Assembly (NCBI GenBank): GCA_000333855.2
Contig: CM007317.1
Coordinates: 729,203-793,202 of the forward strand
Source: Endotrypanum monterogeii
Lineage: Eukaryota > Euglenozoa > Kinetoplastea > Trypanosomatida > Trypanosomatidae
Direction of reading: 5' to 3'
Length of the DNA: 64,000 bases
Shown here: positions 8,975-19,232 of the stretch, piece after piece
Numbering within the stretch: the first letter of the stretch is position 1
Layout: every line of letters begins with the position of its first letter
Notes under the pieces: generated by a model
Databases searched by the model: none
The model's input: only the letters and a program-made list of their open reading frames with translations
Told to the model about the DNA's origin: nothing
Made by a program: the position numbers and the translations under genes

Positions 8975-10756
8975 ATGAGGCGTGGTGCGAAGCGGTTGTC
9001 GAGAGATGGGGAGGACGTGCCCACTGCACGGACTCGCACCAAGGATACGGTGGAAATACAAAGTGAAGAGGACGCGCGCCGTCGGCGTGAGGTCGAGGAG
9101 GCCAAGCGAGAGACAGAGCTGGGGGATGATGCGGACAGCTGGGAAGATGATGACGACCTCGATGGGGTTATCCAAGAAGATAGCGATGTCGACGAGGAAA
9201 TCATTGAGGCGAGCGACGAGGACGACGACGAGTACGCCGAGTTTCAGAAAGAGTCTTTGGCGCACATGACAAAGGGTATCAAGTCTATTTCCTTCAGGGA
9301 GGATGGTCAGGCCTGCGCCGCCGATGACGACGACGATGGTGCCGGCGACGACGGCGCTGGCGGTGCTGCGGCGGTCACAGTATGGCGTGGCGACATTGAG
9401 GATGATGCTGCCGGCAAGATGGAGGGTGGGGAACCTATAAAACTGGATTTCTCCAACAAGGCCTACGATGCCTTCTTTCAGCTTCGCACCGAGTACCCAT
9501 GCCTGTCGTTTGATGTGGTAAAGGACAACAAGGAGAGCCACACCAAGTATCCGCTGTCTACGACACTAGTATGCGGCACGCAGGCGGACGACCTCTCCCG
9601 AAACGAGTTGCTGGTGCTATACGTCACAAATATGTGTCGTACCAAATATGACGTAGCCAGCGACAATGATAGCGAGGAGGACTTTATCGGTGATGAGGAC
9701 GACAGCGACGAGGACGAGGACGATGAGGCCGGAGAGGATGTGAACGATGGCGAACCAGTGGTGCATCACCGCGCCATCAAGCACTACGGCACCGCCAACC
9801 GAGTGCGCTGTTGTCCTCATAACAACCCAGCAACTGGAAGTCAGTTCGTGGCTGTGTGGTCCGACGCCGGGCACGTACAGGTATTCGACATAGAATCGGA
9901 GGTGCGTGCATTGACAGACTTTTCAAACTGGTCGAAGGAGCAGGCACAGGTTTGGAAGCAGCAGTCCTCTGGTGGGCAGAGCAAGAAGGCCCAATCACTG
10001 AAGTTCTGCAGCCCGTCGACGGCACACAAGACGGAGGGCTACGGACTCGACTGGAGTCCGGTGCAGGCGAACGTGTTTGCATCAGGTGACTGCGCAGGCT
10101 CCCTGTTTGTTTGGCAGCCCACAGATGACGGCCGATGGAAGAGTGCGGCGAGTAGCACTGCGCCTGGTGCCATGTCGATTGAGGAGATTCAGTGGAGCCC
10201 GACGCAGGCCGACGTGCTCATCACTGCCCGCGCCGGAGGCGTGGTGGAGGTGTGGGACACACGCGACATGCGGGCGTGCAAAATTTCTTTCCAGGCAGAC
10301 CCCTCTGACATCAACGTAGCAGACTGGAACCGTGCCCGTCAGGCTTCCCATCTGCTTGTGACCGGTGCGGAGAGTGGCGCTGTCGCGGTCTGGGATTTAC
10401 GGCGTATCGCGACTGCCGAACCGATCCAGCGAATCTCCCTGCACAAAAAGGCGATCACTTCGGTGGAGTTTGCGCCGCACAACGAAAGTGTTCTTTCCGT
10501 CGCCAGTGATGATGGACGCTGCACCCTCTGGGATCTCTCCCTCGAGCGCGATGCGAACGAGGAGCAGGAGGCGGTCGGTGAGCTCTTCTGTGGGCAGCTG
10601 AAGGAGTACCCTGATCAGTTGATGTTCCATCATCAGGGGCTAGTACACCCCAAGGAGGCTCACTGGCATATGCAGATACCTGGTATGGTCGTAACCACAG
10701 ACTATGAGGGCCTCAATCTTTTTCGCCCCATGAACTGGAAGTCGTTGATGCGCTGA
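8975..10756 (+). CDS. GRWD1: Glutamate-rich WD-repeat protein (GRWD1/Rrb1), ribosome assembly
   Basis: A 593-residue protein with very acidic stretches at ~residues 50-90 and again at ~230-255, the feature that names the family. Around residues 154-185 is the CAF1C/histone-H4-binding-type helix (KAYDAFFQLRTEYPCLSFDV), found at the start of GRWD1, RbAp46/48 and Rrb1. The C-terminal ~320 residues carry WD repeats with clear blade ends (FVWQPTDD, VEVWDTRD, VAVWDLRR, CTLWDLS). Rrb1 is the dedicated chaperone of ribosomal protein uL3 in the nucleolus and is needed for 60S assembly; GRWD1 also binds chromatin. It is longer than human GRWD1 (446 residues), mainly through the acidic inserts. RbAp48-type proteins are the main alternative, but the acidic inserts favour GRWD1. 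Confidence 0.93.
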   Translation: MRRGAKRLSRDGEDVPTARTRTKDTVEIQSEEDARRRREVEEAKRETELGDDADSWEDDDDLDGVIQEDSDVDEEIIEASDEDDDEYAEFQKESLAHMTKGIKSISFREDGQACAADDDDDGAGDDGAGGAAAVTVWRGDIEDDAAGKMEGGEPIKLDFSNKAYDAFFQLRTEYPCLSFDVVKDNKESHTKYPLSTTLVCGTQADDLSRNELLVLYVTNMCRTKYDVASDNDSEEDFIGDEDDSDEDEDDEAGEDVNDGEPVVHHRAIKHYGTANRVRCCPHNNPATGSQFVAVWSDAGHVQVFDIESEVRALTDFSNWSKEQAQVWKQQSSGGQSKKAQSLKFCSPSTAHKTEGYGLDWSPVQANVFASGDCAGSLFVWQPTDDGRWKSAASSTAPGAMSIEEIQWSPTQADVLITARAGGVVEVWDTRDMRACKISFQADPSDINVADWNRARQASHLLVTGAESGAVAVWDLRRIATAEPIQRISLHKKAITSVEFAPHNESVLSVASDDGRCTLWDLSLERDANEEQEAVGELFCGQLKEYPDQLMFHHQGLVHPKEAHWHMQIPGMVVTTDYEGLNLFRPMNWKSLMR

Positions 10757-11773
10757 GCTAGGTGGGAGAGGTGGCGTGGCGAGGAAGGCGAGAGGGAAGG
10801 AGGAGGGGCTCACCGGTTATCGCCGAAGGCCTCGAGGTGGGAAAGGGGATGGAGGGGGTACGGGGTGCGGGTGAGGGCAGCGCACAGGGGGACATGGTCG
10901 TTATTCAGCACCTTGACTGCTAGTTCGAGCGCTGTTTAGCTATGACTTCTATTGAACAGGAGTGCTAATTGATTTGCATTCCCCCCCCTTTCCCTGTCTC
11001 ATTCACCACTTTTTTTCCCCTCGTCTTCTTCACATCTCCTCGAAAGGAGAAGCCCTCCTCCCTCCGGCTGCTGAGGAGGGCGAAGGTGCACTCGACAACA
11101 ACTGTGAAGTGACGAAGATCAACACTGCCAGATCACACTGCCCTGGGTGCCCACCAGCTCCGTGATAGTGGTGTAGATGGACGGACTCGAATAATGCGTG
11201 AATTAAGTCTATGCGCTCTAACCAAGTGAAGGAGGAAAAAAAGAGAGAGGGGTCAGTAACAGCAAAATAAAGTGTCGCTGTTGCTCTTGGTGTGCTGGCG
11301 CGACGTCAGTCCAGACATGGATTTATGCGAGTGCGCGCACAGACGTATCCAGTGTCTCAGCTGTATGTCCGCGCCTGTAACGTGGCACAAGGGTATTTGG
11401 TAGCCATACCATCTCTTGTGCAATGCTATAGTTTTTCATTCAATGTGCAAAGTGGGTATTGTGATATTCGAGTGCGCAGTATTCCGTCCCACCTTTCCTT
11501 CCATCGCTTCACACAGTAGCTCGTGTGCTTTCCTCATGACAGCTCCATGGGCAAGTGGTGCAGAGCAACGTGGATCTCGATTGCTTGTGCCCACACAGCG
11601 CGGTCTCTCCTCCCCCTCCCCCCCTCCCTCTTCTTCTTCTCATCGACCTTCCTATCCCCCTCCTCTCCACTTATCCGTTGTAACCAAAACACCTGGCGGT
11701 CTTCTCCCTGTGCCTGTGGTACGGTACAGGATTACCGGCTTGAATAGTGATTTGCAGAAGCACACACATAAAT

Positions 11774-11781
<8 letters not shown>

Positions 11782-11815
<34 letters not shown>
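11782..11815 (+). repeat. (TA)n microsatellite
   Basis: About 34 bp of uninterrupted TA, preceded by a CA-rich stretch. Confidence 0.95.
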
Positions 11816-11818
<3 letters not shown>

Positions 11819-11896
11819 GTAAGTGGGGGTTGCTGGTGCGTATCGGGTATTATCATCAATTTCTCATTCCCCCTACGTATCCCGCGCACAAGAACC

Positions 11897-11974
11897 GCTC
11901 GTCTTCTTTTTTCAAATCCCTCCTGTCCCCCCCCCCCTGGATACCCACACGCGTGCAACATCTTGGCTGCTCAG
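11897..11974 (+). promoter_or_regulatory. Candidate spliced-leader acceptor for SND3-like gene
   Basis: T/C-rich then poly-C tract (11897-11937), ending at GCTCAG (AG 11973-11974), only 10 nt before the ATG at 11985. This rules out the longer in-frame extension starting upstream. Confidence 0.55.
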
Positions 11975-11984
11975 CCTTGGAGTC

Positions 11985-12554
11985 ATGAACCTTATTATAC
12001 CGCTCACCATCGTAATAGTGAGCTGGAGTTTGGACAGCACTGATCCCGATGTCCAAAATAGAATATTTCTTTTCTTCGCGATGGTGCACATCGCGATAGT
12101 GTTCATGGCTATTTACGTTTTCTGTTCTATATGGCGTTCTGATGATCAAACACTCATCCGAGTCAAGGATCCCTACACAGGCGAGGAGAACATTCAGAAA
12201 CACTGGGAGTATGATGTGGGGAGGCTGCGTGAGCTTATCGTGACGAAGATCGGATTTTCTGCTGCCATCAGCGCCTTCTTGGCCGTGCGCTACGGCGTCC
12301 CCTTTCCTCTGCTTCTACAGAGCCTCAACAACCCCAAGGCGCTGTACCAGTCAGAGTTGTTCCGTGTGCATGTGAGGGGGGAGAGGGCGGAGGGCGAGCT
12401 GCAGCGTCCGTGGAGGGAGGCGAGTATGGTGCCCGACTGGGTGAAGGATATCTGGACTCGGAGTGAAAACGACACAAGTAAGCTTCTCGGTAGCAGCGGG
12501 TTGGGATCGCAGAGTCCCAACCGGAGCAGCAAGGTGTCCCGCAAGCACAAGTAG
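11985..12554 (+). CDS. SND3: SND3/PHO88-family ER protein
   Basis: A 189-residue membrane protein. An N-terminal hydrophobic segment (MNLIIPLTIVIVSW) is followed by a second (~residues 27-48), then a hydrophilic linker with IRVKDPYTGEE, then a third hydrophobic helix (~86-110) and a tail in which LFRVHVRGERAEGELQRPW aligns with the PHO88 family signature (hydrophobic-H-hydrophobic-x-G, then GxLxRPF). In yeast Pho88/Snd3 is an ER membrane protein first linked to phosphate transport and later to the SRP-independent (SND) targeting pathway. Family length is ~180-190 residues, matching well. The C-terminus is Ser/Lys-rich. Assignment rests on overall pattern and the C-terminal motif; the specific client proteins are unknown. 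Confidence 0.88.
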   Translation: MNLIIPLTIVIVSWSLDSTDPDVQNRIFLFFAMVHIAIVFMAIYVFCSIWRSDDQTLIRVKDPYTGEENIQKHWEYDVGRLRELIVTKIGFSAAISAFLAVRYGVPFPLLLQSLNNPKALYQSELFRVHVRGERAEGELQRPWREASMVPDWVKDIWTRSENDTSKLLGSSGLGSQSPNRSSKVSRKHK

Positions 12555-13308
12555 TGTCTGTGTGTGTGTGTATCATTGCAGGTCGGGCTGGCAAAGTAGT
12601 TTTATTTCCACCCCCTCCTCGCACTCTTTTTGATGAAAGGACGATCGTAACCGTAAATCAAAATGACAAATAATAGAAAGAGAGGGAGGGAGAGGGGGAG
12701 GGTTTGAGCCCAAGTGATTCCAAGGGATACTTCACCTTCGCTGAGCGACTTCCATGGGCAGGCGTTTCATTAACGCCACGGAGGGATTCCTTTTTTTTTT
12801 TTTGGTTGGGAATGTGCCCCGTTGAATCTAGTGCTCTCTATCAACGACGAATTGCGCTACCCAGCAACGCCGAGGGAATGTGAACCTTCCTTGTCTTCAC
12901 TCCTCTCACTTTTTTCACTCGTGCGCGACATGGCCCCACCTTACAGGGAGCGGTGCACCACATCATCTGGTGCGTGACGCGAAATGGAGATGGGGTCGGG
13001 TTGCTTGGAGAGGGGGTGCAGGCTACCGTGGAGCAGCACATCTCTTGCTCTTTAGCCCTTCTCATCCAACAGTGTCTCGTGCCCACTCGGTCTTGCCGCA
13101 ATCACTCAAATTTCTGTCCTCATCCTCTTTTTCCGTCCTTGATGCCTTTCCTGTCCACCCAAGCCACTTTGGCACGTTGATGAGAGAACAAGTGAAGAGG
13201 CCACTGTACTTGCAGAGACCCCGCACATAGCTGCCAACATCCTGTTGTGTCGGACTCGGCTGCGACAAAAAATATATCAGACATCTGCACACATAAAGGA
13301 TCCCGTCG
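12555..13308 (+). other. Intergenic region
   Basis: G/A-rich 3' UTR near 12680-12710, a small perfect 6-bp-stem hairpin at 12761-12777, and a pyrimidine tract before the next gene. No gene seen. Confidence 0.6.
13111..13163 (+). promoter_or_regulatory. Candidate spliced-leader acceptor for Cys-rich gene
   Basis: Pyrimidine-rich tract ending in CCCAAG (AG 13162-13163). One short out-of-frame ATG (about 13181, 16 codons) intervenes before 13309, so this acceptor would leave a small upstream frame. Confidence 0.35.
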
Positions 13309-13863
13309 ATGCCCCTGGAAAATAAAATTAACAACTGTGGCATATGCCAGTACTTTCATACCCAACACGACCGGGTTCTGTGTCCCTGTGCCGCGTGCTG
13401 GCGTCGCCGTCAATCTAGTGAATCCAAGGGCTGCGCCACAGATGCCGCGCTGTCCCATTTGTCGAGCGTCGCTCTTCCTTCGAGCCTTAACACGGCTTCA
13501 CCCCCTGCTGATGGCGCACAAGAAGCAGTTTCCATGGTAGCTGGGGAGGTTGGGGGTGGTGGCGGTGTGGTGGCGGTGGTACCAGCAGCTTCTGAGCACC
13601 CATGCCCGCACTCCACTCCTCCATACCACCGCTGCCGCCTATGCGTTTGCTCGCCGTACTTAAAACGTCGGAACTCTCACTGGAATGATCAAGCAGTCAA
13701 GAGCACGCCAAGCGCTCGCCACAGCACACGGTGCACCTGCACTGCAACGTTTCCGTCTCGCCGTGGCGCCCGTTGCGACAATGCGCCGAAACATCTCCCT
13801 CAGTACGCTGCTCACGAGTTGCCCATCATGGGGTCCCTCGCATCCTATTACACCAAGTCGTAG
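13309..13863 (+). CDS. Small cysteine-rich hypothetical protein
   Basis: A 184-residue frame that I think is real because codon choice is GC-rich at third positions like the neighbours and cysteines are organised. Residues ~10-30 hold CGICQYFHTQHDRVLCPC followed by AACWRRR; a second cluster near 108-125 has HPCPH and HRCRLCVCSPYLKRR. The spacing of Cys and His pairs suggests one or two small zinc-binding modules, but it fits no named finger that I can identify. The middle is low-complexity Gly/Val/Ala. No signal peptide or membrane segment. A tract and AG lie 145 nt upstream. It could still be a fortuitous frame; conservation in related species would decide. Confidence 0.5.
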   Translation: MPLENKINNCGICQYFHTQHDRVLCPCAACWRRRQSSESKGCATDAALSHLSSVALPSSLNTASPPADGAQEAVSMVAGEVGGGGGVVAVVPAASEHPCPHSTPPYHRCRLCVCSPYLKRRNSHWNDQAVKSTPSARHSTRCTCTATFPSRRGARCDNAPKHLPQYAAHELPIMGSLASYYTKS

Positions 13864-13928
13864 ACTAATTTGTATATGTTCGCTCTAAAGAAGCCCCTCG
13901 TCTTACTTCACCACCTATCGAAGCATTC

Positions 13929-13933
<5 letters not shown>

Positions 13934-13964
<31 letters not shown>
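13934..13964 (+). repeat. (CA)n microsatellite
   Basis: About 31 bp of uninterrupted CA dinucleotides in the 3' flank of the Cys-rich gene. Confidence 0.95.
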
Positions 13965-13966
<2 letters not shown>

Positions 13967-14857
13967 ATGCAAGTGTGTATGTACAACATGTGTCAAATAT
14001 GTTCTCAATTTGACTTTCACCTACCCCAGCGGTGCCCACCGAGCTGAACTCTCGCCTGTCTTCGTATTTCCTAGACTCAAACCTTCTCATGTGATCCGGT
14101 TAAACCGTATTCAACGCTCATTTTCCCACGTGACTGTATTCATGTTTGCGTGGGCATCGCCGATAGTCCGTTTATTTTCGCATGCTTGACACGGGCGACT
14201 TTCTCTGTTGTACAGGCATGCCAAGAACCGCACTTTGCCTGCACAACCTCTCAACGTGCCATTTATTCTTTTAAAGATAATGAAAGCTTGTGCACCTCCA
14301 CTCTGCCGTCTCATGTCTCCTCTGTTTCTCTTTTCATTTCTTTCTTTCGTCTGCGCTGGGTGGGCGTCACACCAACGCTCTGAACTACCCCCTCCTCCTC
14401 GTATGCGCTTCGGCCCCTCTCGTCTCTGTGTGTGTGTGTGTGTCTTTCCCTCGTTTTTTTCTCCCCTGAATGTGGTTGATTAGCTCACTCGTTTTTTTGT
14501 TCTCCTCTCACTCTGCAGAAAATAAAAGTGAATCGTCTTTGTACGAACAACAAGTCAGCAAGGCTTCAAAAACAACAAAAAAATAAAGAAGCAGCAACAT
14601 CAACACATATTTATTAGCTCACAAGACGCAAATCTAGTTTCCCTGAACCAGAGGGTGGGTGGACGGGAAAAAAAAATTGGTATCTTTTTGAGACGTATTG
14701 CAGAGCTGCACTCACAAATTGACGGAGAGGGGTTTACCTAGACACCACCAGGTGCATCGACAGAGGTGCATCTTCCCCCCCCTCCCCACCCACCACACAC
14801 ACACACACCGCCGTTTGTATCATCTCGGCTTCTTCTGGCAGCTCGTATAAACATCTT

Positions 14858-14880
14858 GCCTTTTTTTTTCTTCATTCTAG
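14858..14880 (+). promoter_or_regulatory. Strong candidate spliced-leader acceptor for PRPP synthetase
   Basis: A near-ideal tract of T and C ends in TCTAG (AG 14879-14880), with the ATG only 8 nt later. The leader would be almost entirely the spliced leader itself. Confidence 0.65.
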
Positions 14881-14888
14881 CTTCTTGA

Positions 14889-15959
14889 ATGTCTGCAAAC
14901 ACGCCTCAGCACCACAAGGGTCAGCAAGTCGCCCCCGGCGAAACTTTTTTCTACCGACAACATGTGCGCCCAGCGGTAGAGACGAGTTTTCGTGTTCGAC
15001 TCATATCTGGCACTGCAAATCCTGACTTGACGGACAACGTAGCCAAGTGTCTCAACGTCGACAAGTGCCGGACGGAAATCAAGCGCTTCGCGAATGGCGA
15101 GCTGAATATCAAAGTGGTCGACAATGTGCGTGGTGATGACTGCTTCATCATCCAGCCAACGGCCGGTGGCATTGACACAGACGTCAATACCGCTATGATG
15201 GAACTCCTCCTGTTGGTGCACACACTAAGGCTTTCTTCGGCCAAGCGCATCACGGCTATTGTCCCTTACTATGCCTATAGCCGTCAGGATCGCAAGAGCG
15301 AGCCTCGTGTGCCCATCTCCGCCTCTGCGGTGGCGCAGCTGTTGCAATGCATGGGCGTCGACCGAGTAGTGACGTTGGATCTACATTGCGGTCAGATACA
15401 AGGATTTTTCCGCAATATTCCTGTCGATAACCTTCTCATGTTCCCTGAGTTCGCGACGTACCTGATGCGACAGCCCTGGTTCGACAAAAATGAAACCGTG
15501 GTGGTCTCGCCCGACGCTGGCGGTGTGGAGCGTGCCAACGTGTTGGCTGATCGGATCAGCGCTAGCCACATCGTCACCATCCTCAAGCGTCGCAAGGAGG
15601 CAGGCAAGGTAGACTCTATGCAAACTGTCGGTAGCGTTAAAGGCTACACGTGCGTCATCATCGACGATATGGTTGACACGGCCGGTACGCTGTGCAAGGC
15701 GTGCGATTTGCTGAAGGACATGGGCGCAACACGGGTCATTGCCTGCGCGAGCCACGGTATCTTGACTGATCCTGCGTGCGAGCGTATCAACTCCTGCGAG
15801 GCTTTGGAGGAGCTCGTCGTCTCTGATTCGATTGACCAGCGCCTGGCGACCACCAAGTGTGATAAGCTCACCGTACTGACGACGGCGCCCCTGCTCGCGC
15901 AAGCTGTGCACAGTCTTCACAAGGAAGCATCGCTTTCTTCCCTCTTCGTGAAGGTGTAG
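14889..15959 (+). CDS. PRPS: Ribose-phosphate pyrophosphokinase (PRPP synthetase)
   Basis: A 356-residue enzyme making PRPP from ribose 5-phosphate and ATP, the activated sugar used for purine salvage, pyrimidine and nucleotide cofactor synthesis. Family marks are in order: RFANGELNIKV, ATP-side YYAYSRQDRKSE, the metal/ribose region TLDLHCGQIQGFF with IPVDNL, the catalytic flexible loop with KRRKEAGK (residues 233-240), and the PRPP-binding loop VIIDDMVDTAGTL (256-268). All look intact. The N-terminus has ~25 residues more than the human enzyme (318). The C-terminus (FVKV) is not a glycosomal PTS1, and I see no PTS2, so a cytosolic location is the simplest reading; some trypanosomatid PRPP synthetases are glycosomal. 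As purine auxotrophs, trypanosomatids depend on PRPP for salvage. Confidence 0.97.
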   Translation: MSANTPQHHKGQQVAPGETFFYRQHVRPAVETSFRVRLISGTANPDLTDNVAKCLNVDKCRTEIKRFANGELNIKVVDNVRGDDCFIIQPTAGGIDTDVNTAMMELLLLVHTLRLSSAKRITAIVPYYAYSRQDRKSEPRVPISASAVAQLLQCMGVDRVVTLDLHCGQIQGFFRNIPVDNLLMFPEFATYLMRQPWFDKNETVVVSPDAGGVERANVLADRISASHIVTILKRRKEAGKVDSMQTVGSVKGYTCVIIDDMVDTAGTLCKACDLLKDMGATRVIACASHGILTDPACERINSCEALEELVVSDSIDQRLATTKCDKLTVLTTAPLLAQAVHSLHKEASLSSLFVKV

Positions 15960-16242
15960 CACCAAGTGATACGACGGTCGAGACTGTTCGCTCGGTTGCT
16001 GAGGTGCCTCTTCCTTTCTTCCGTTACTCTTGCCTCTCATCCCCTCCCCTCCCCCTCCCGCTTCACCAGCCGTAGGGAATGAAGCAGATGAAGGAGAGGC
16101 AGCGGGCAGAATCCGAGGGAAAATAAATAACGAGAGCAACTATGAAGGCGAAAAGGAGGGGAGCGGAAAGGGGACAAGTTGAAGATTTTTTCTTCCCCCC
16201 CTTTTTTCCTTTGTGTTTTTGAGGGAGAGGGGGTAGAGGGGA

Positions 16243-16279
16243 GGATGGATGGATGGATGGGTGGGTGGATGGGTGGAGG
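16243..16279 (+). repeat. GGAT/GGGT tetranucleotide repeat
   Basis: Tandem tetranucleotides of the form ggat with some gggt variants in the 3' flank of the PRPP synthetase gene. Confidence 0.9.
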
Positions 16280-17146
16280 TAGGGGAGTCATCATCTCCCC
16301 CCCTCACCTTCCCATTTCTTTCTTCGCTTAATACAAATTCCCTTGCGTGTGTACACGCGCATCATACATCTCAGTCTATTCAAACTTTTTTCGCTGCCCG
16401 GGTCTCTGTGTTGTAGGTATGCAGAACAAGTTCTTTGTCTTGGATTTCTACCCGGGGGGGGAAGTGGAGGAGTCGAGGGTTTTTTTGGGGGGGGGGGTGA
16501 GTGGGTGGGAGTAGTTTTGTCTCCCGCCTCTCTTAATCGGGATGCAATAAGGCGACGCCAAGCCAGTATATATGTTCTAGAGACTTGATTCCCCCACCCT
16601 CCTTTTCTTTGCTTCCATACCCACACAGAATTTCACAGACACATAAGGTGTCCACGAAAGGCAACTCCTACTGCCATTACCACTACCACCCCATTAACCA
16701 GGAATCTCGGAGGGGGGAAAGAATGGTGAGTGGTTAAGAGAGAGGCGGTTTTATCTCATTCATCGTGGATGTATAGAATGACAACTATGAAACGAGACCA
16801 TAAAGATCGTGATACACTTCCACAACTAAAAACAAAACAAAAAAAAAGATGCAAAGGGGCGGGTAACTTAGCGAACACCTTTGCAGGTTCTAAAATCCCG
16901 GGCTTTGCGCTTGTCTGTGTGTCTGTCCGTCTCGTGTGTATGGATGGTGAGCTGAACTGGTCAATTTTTTTTTGTTTCTCTAAGCGTTGTTCTCATTTTT
17001 TTTTTCCATCCTATTTTCTCCTCCTGCCTCCGACACATTTGAAAAGTGCGGATGAGGACGAGGAAGCAGGTAGACCACAACCGAATGGAATGAGGCTGCA
17101 GAGAGGGAAGGAAGCAGAGGAGGCACACACACACAAAAAAAAAATA

Positions 17147-17164
17147 ATATATATATATATATAT
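17147..17164 (+). repeat. (TA)n microsatellite
   Basis: Short TA run directly after a poly-A stretch. Confidence 0.85.
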
Positions 17165-18308
17165 GTGGAGGGCTGCCACGGTGCTTACTGGATCGAACTC
17201 GCAAACGTTTTGCTGCAACATATAAAGAGAAACGTGTAAAATGTAAGAGTAAGGAAACTGTGTGGATAATAAAAAAAGAGAGAGATGCATACGATCTGCA
17301 TAAAGCCTGGGAGATGCTCATGATCGCAGCTTGTAAGGTGAAACGAGGCCTTCACAAGAGGTACATGAAGGCATTTCCGCCCCCCGGGTGTATGGATCTC
17401 TAGGGTAGAGGAAGGGGGCGCAAAGACTCTCCTCTGCACAGAGGTTTTCTTCCGCTTCCTCGAATGCGCACACCCAGCTGGTCCTGTGTGTGTAGTACTC
17501 GATGTTTGGCTTTTTTCAGTTTGAATTTCCCCTCTTTTTGCTGTCTGATACCCCTCATTATCGTCGCGCATCCCTCTGTTCTTCACACATCGACATTTCC
17601 CGTCGCGTGCTGTAATGTCCATATGAATTCAAGGATTGACTACTATTGTGCACCGTAACACACGCATCCGGGAAGGAATATCTGTTAAAGGAAAACGGCA
17701 ACACAAAGGAAGTTTGAAAAGTGTATTTGCGTAACTCTATCACCACTACCAGCAGCAATATTGTCATTACCACTGCCTTTGCCCTTTTCTCCTCTCAGCT
17801 GTGACCTCAATTTTTTTTGTTTCACTCATTATCGTGTTGTGCTTTATGCTATTATATTTTCTCATTGCAGGGAAAACACACAAAAAAAAAAAAACAATTC
17901 TTAAATTATTGCTCAGGGCTACCCCGAAGGAGGGAGGAGGGTGAGGGATTTCCGCGGGTGGCTTTCTTTGACCCTCTTTTGCGCTTTTGTGGGCAACGGC
18001 TGGGCGATAGTACGCCTAGACCAGTCGGTGAGTGCTTCGGTGTCCTTGAATGAGAGGACGCGCATGACTTTGCTCTCTCACTCAAAGGGAGAAAAGGGCT
18101 CTAAGGGACAGGAAATACAAACACACACATATACAGGGGTTTACACGCACGTCACATCCTCTCGCATCGTTTCACAAGTGTGCCACATACAAAAAAGATA
18201 CGCTCTCTTTCTTCGAGGTGGCGCTGAGCGCACATCAGGGTAGAGAGAGGGGCGTAGATTTGTGAATGCACGTGTACTCTGAAGAAAAAGAAAAAACATC
18301 GAACACAC

Positions 18309-18350
<42 letters not shown>
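18309..18350 (+). repeat. (TA)n microsatellite, longest in the window
   Basis: About 42 bp of uninterrupted TA. Confidence 0.95.
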
Positions 18351-18351
<1 letters not shown>

Positions 18352-19182
18352 TTCCTTTAATTTTCTGCTTTTTTTTTTGTGGTTTCCAAGACGGACTGTT
18401 CCTGTACATTTTTGCTGCATCTCAGCGCGCGCCTTCCTTTTTCCCAGCTTTAATGACGCCTGGTGCTTACGGTGGGGAAAAAGGAAAACTCTTAGCGACT
18501 CTGATTCACACAGAGAGGTTGTAAACAACTAAGATACATCGTGGCTGCACAAGGCGAGTACACTCGTCGTGAGGCACACCTTGCGGGGAGGTGTCTGCGT
18601 GTTCGTGACACTAAAGGGGTCTTGAGATACTTTTCTCGGACTGCTTCCTTTGTACCCACATTTCAGCTTGGTTAGTCGCGTTTTTCCTCTTTTTTTTTTT
18701 GTGACGTCTCTTCTAGTCTCGAGGAAGTGACAGGGTTTCTACAGGATTAGAGGGCAGGGGAAGCGTTCAAGTGAGCTAGAGGACATCGTGGCACTGTTGT
18801 GAGTTTATATATGTATGTATTTTCTGTTTTTTTTTTTTTTATCGCGCTCGTGAGTCTTCTTAAAGAAAAAGTCGTATTCATACCGCTACTGTACTCCTTT
18901 CTTCTTTATCTCGGTCAGGCGCAGAGCGTGAGAAACAAAGGGAAACGACAACGCTGCTGGCTTGCACACAAGGGAAGGGAGCGAGAGGAGGTGTGAGCCT
19001 GACGCCGATGCGCTGTGCACACGGATAGAGAAGTAGTTCAATCGAGTTCTCTACTCCCTGCGCCTTTGGTTTCGGCAGGTGCGACTTTATAGTGTGCGTG
19101 TGTCCAGACACGTAGCTGCATCTTTTTTTAAAAGACGTATGAAGAGGGGAAAAAAAAGGAGAAATACATTCACGATCGGGCG

Positions 19183-19201
19183 TATTTCCTCACCTTTACA
19201 G
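19183..19201 (+). promoter_or_regulatory. Candidate spliced-leader acceptor for the 19233 gene
   Basis: Short T/C tract ending in TTTACAG (AG 19200-19201); the first ATG after it is 19233. Confidence 0.5.
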
Positions 19202-19232
19202 TGCCACAAAGACATAACTCGCCGGAGTTCCG

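Larger units (their letters stand above)
10757..11984 (+). other. Intergenic region
   Basis: G-rich 3' UTR (about 10757-10900), then mixed sequence with C-rich stretches, a (TA)n tract at 11782-11815 and the acceptor of the next gene. No gene seen. Confidence 0.65.
13864..14888 (+). other. Intergenic region
   Basis: Contains (CA)n at 13934-13964, a TG run near 14428-14442, A-rich sequence at 14519-14590 and a strong acceptor for the PRPP synthetase gene. No gene seen. Confidence 0.65.
15960..19232 (+). other. Long gene-free region (3.3 kb)
   Basis: No convincing frame on either strand. Contains a GGAT/GGGT repeat (16243-16279), poly-G runs near 16452-16498, (TA)n at 17147-17164 and 18309-18350, many poly-A and poly-T runs, and the acceptor for the next gene. 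I searched by eye for tRNA- and snoRNA-like boxes and saw none I could support. Confidence 0.55.

Noticed and set aside
8732..9541. 269-codon minus-strand frame over the start of GRWD1
   Set aside because: It is the antisense shadow of the acidic GRWD1 coding region; no minus-strand acceptor signals and no recognisable domain.
15381..16139. 252-codon minus-strand frame over PRPP synthetase
   Set aside because: Antisense shadow of a secure, GC-biased gene.
16730..17239. 169-codon frame in the gap after PRPP synthetase
   Set aside because: It translates poly-A and TA tracts and has no family resemblance or codon bias.
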